Shown piece by piece: positions 15,231-15,495 of a stretch of DNA of 15,495 nt. The DNA is from an uncultured Actinomycetes bacterium. Its GTDB lineage: Bacteria; Actinomycetota; Acidimicrobiia; Acidimicrobiales; RAAP-2. Position numbers and translations under genes: made by a program. The stretch is from contig CAIKVF010000173.1 of the NCBI GenBank assembly GCA_903830745.1, forward strand, positions 1 to 15,495, in the 5' to 3' direction. The stretch's first letter is position 1; each line of letters begins with the position of its first letter. The notes below the pieces were generated by a model that searched no databases, was not told the origin of the DNA, and saw only the letters and a program-made list of their open reading frames with translations.

Positions 15231-15495
15231 GTCGATTAGACGACACCCTTGCCCTCGTGGCAATTGCGTCTGTTAGTCGAAGTGAAGCTGCACTGGCAAC
15301 ACACATTGAGAAGTTGCTTGTCACAAACACAGCTCTCGAAGTAACGCGAATTGCCGACAATGTCATTGCTCGAACTACTGGGTCACTGCCTGAGCGGGTG
15401 CTGATTGCCGGTCACATTGATACCGTGCCTGGAGAGGCGAGTGAGGCAAAGATTGTTGGCGACGTACTGCACGGTGTTGGCTCATGCGACATGAA
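15227..15495 (+). CDS. dapE: Succinyl-diaminopimelate desuccinylase, N-terminal part (cut by window edge)
   Basis: The first 89 codons of an M20-family metallopeptidase are present; the rest lies beyond the window. DapE hydrolyses N-succinyl-LL-diaminopimelate to LL-diaminopimelate and succinate with two zinc ions. The zinc-binding GHIDTVP motif contains H63 and D65. A second motif, HGVGSCDM, has D88, the expected bridging aspartate, followed by the first two bases of a likely Lys codon. The family usually reads G-x-G-x-x-D-M-K. The start is GTG at 15227, overlapping the dapD stop in a GTGA junction, so translation is probably coupled. M20 enzymes also include ArgE and aminoacylases; the dapC-dapD context makes DapE by far the best choice. 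Confidence 0.9.
   Translation, partial: MSRLDDTLALVAIASVSRSEAALATHIEKLLVTNTALEVTRIADNVIARTTGSLPERVLIAGHIDTVPGEASEAKIVGDVLHGVGSCDM

Noticed and set aside
1..15495. Mobile element, prophage, CRISPR, defence system or RNA gene anywhere in the window
   Set aside because: I saw no transposase, integrase, terminal inverted repeats, spaced direct repeats or tRNA-like fold, and every stretch over about 55 bases is occupied by a recognisable core gene.

Overview
The window looks like chromosomal DNA of an actinobacterium with unusually balanced base composition (roughly half G+C by eye, not counted). The gene order dapB-dapA-rnj ... ftsK ... miaB-miaA-dapF-hflX is a compressed form of the conserved actinobacterial block known from Mycobacterium (Rv2773c to Rv2725c, from memory). 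The DapC is also of the actinobacterial type. Moderate G+C, tight gene packing and few Shine-Dalgarno sequences suggest a streamlined aquatic lineage, possibly Acidimicrobiia. That placement is inference; no rRNA gene is present. I see no tRNA, CRISPR array, insertion sequence, phage gene or attachment site, and no gene-free stretch longer than about 55 bases.

Layout, left to right. (1) On the + strand: the 3' end of dapB, then dapA, then rnj overlapping dapA by 8 bases. (2) On the - strand: a siderophore-interacting FAD/NAD(P)H oxidoreductase gene, convergent with rnj (stop codons overlap) and divergent from ftsK across a 54-base gap. (3) On the + strand, an almost gapless run to the right edge: ftsK, a D-Ala-D-Ala carboxypeptidase gene, thrB, an rhtA-like exporter gene, miaB, miaA, dapF, hflX, dapC, dapD and the 5' part of dapE. 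Neighbours in this run are separated by -16 to +24 bases, and several start codons overlap the preceding stop (ATGA, GTGA or TTGA).

Functional theme. All six enzymes from aspartate semialdehyde to meso-diaminopimelate are present: DapA, DapB, DapD, DapC, DapE and DapF. Together they form the succinylase route to the peptidoglycan cross-linking residue and to lysine. A D,D-carboxypeptidase that trims peptidoglycan stem peptides lies in the same run. The threonine branch of the same aspartate family is represented by homoserine kinase, coupled to an exporter resembling the E. coli threonine/homoserine exporter RhtA. Mixed in are housekeeping genes: RNase J, the FtsK DNA translocase, the tRNA A37 modification pair MiaA and MiaB, and the ribosome-associated GTPase HflX.

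Most of the window is conserved core metabolism, and I found no clearly new biological system. Points worth a second look are: a recurring TANNNT box exactly six bases before the ATG of three genes that do not overlap their upstream neighbour (a leaderless-promoter signature); a DapD of the proteobacterial family in an actinobacterial setting; the thrB-rhtA coupling; and the gathering of all dap genes in about 15 kb.
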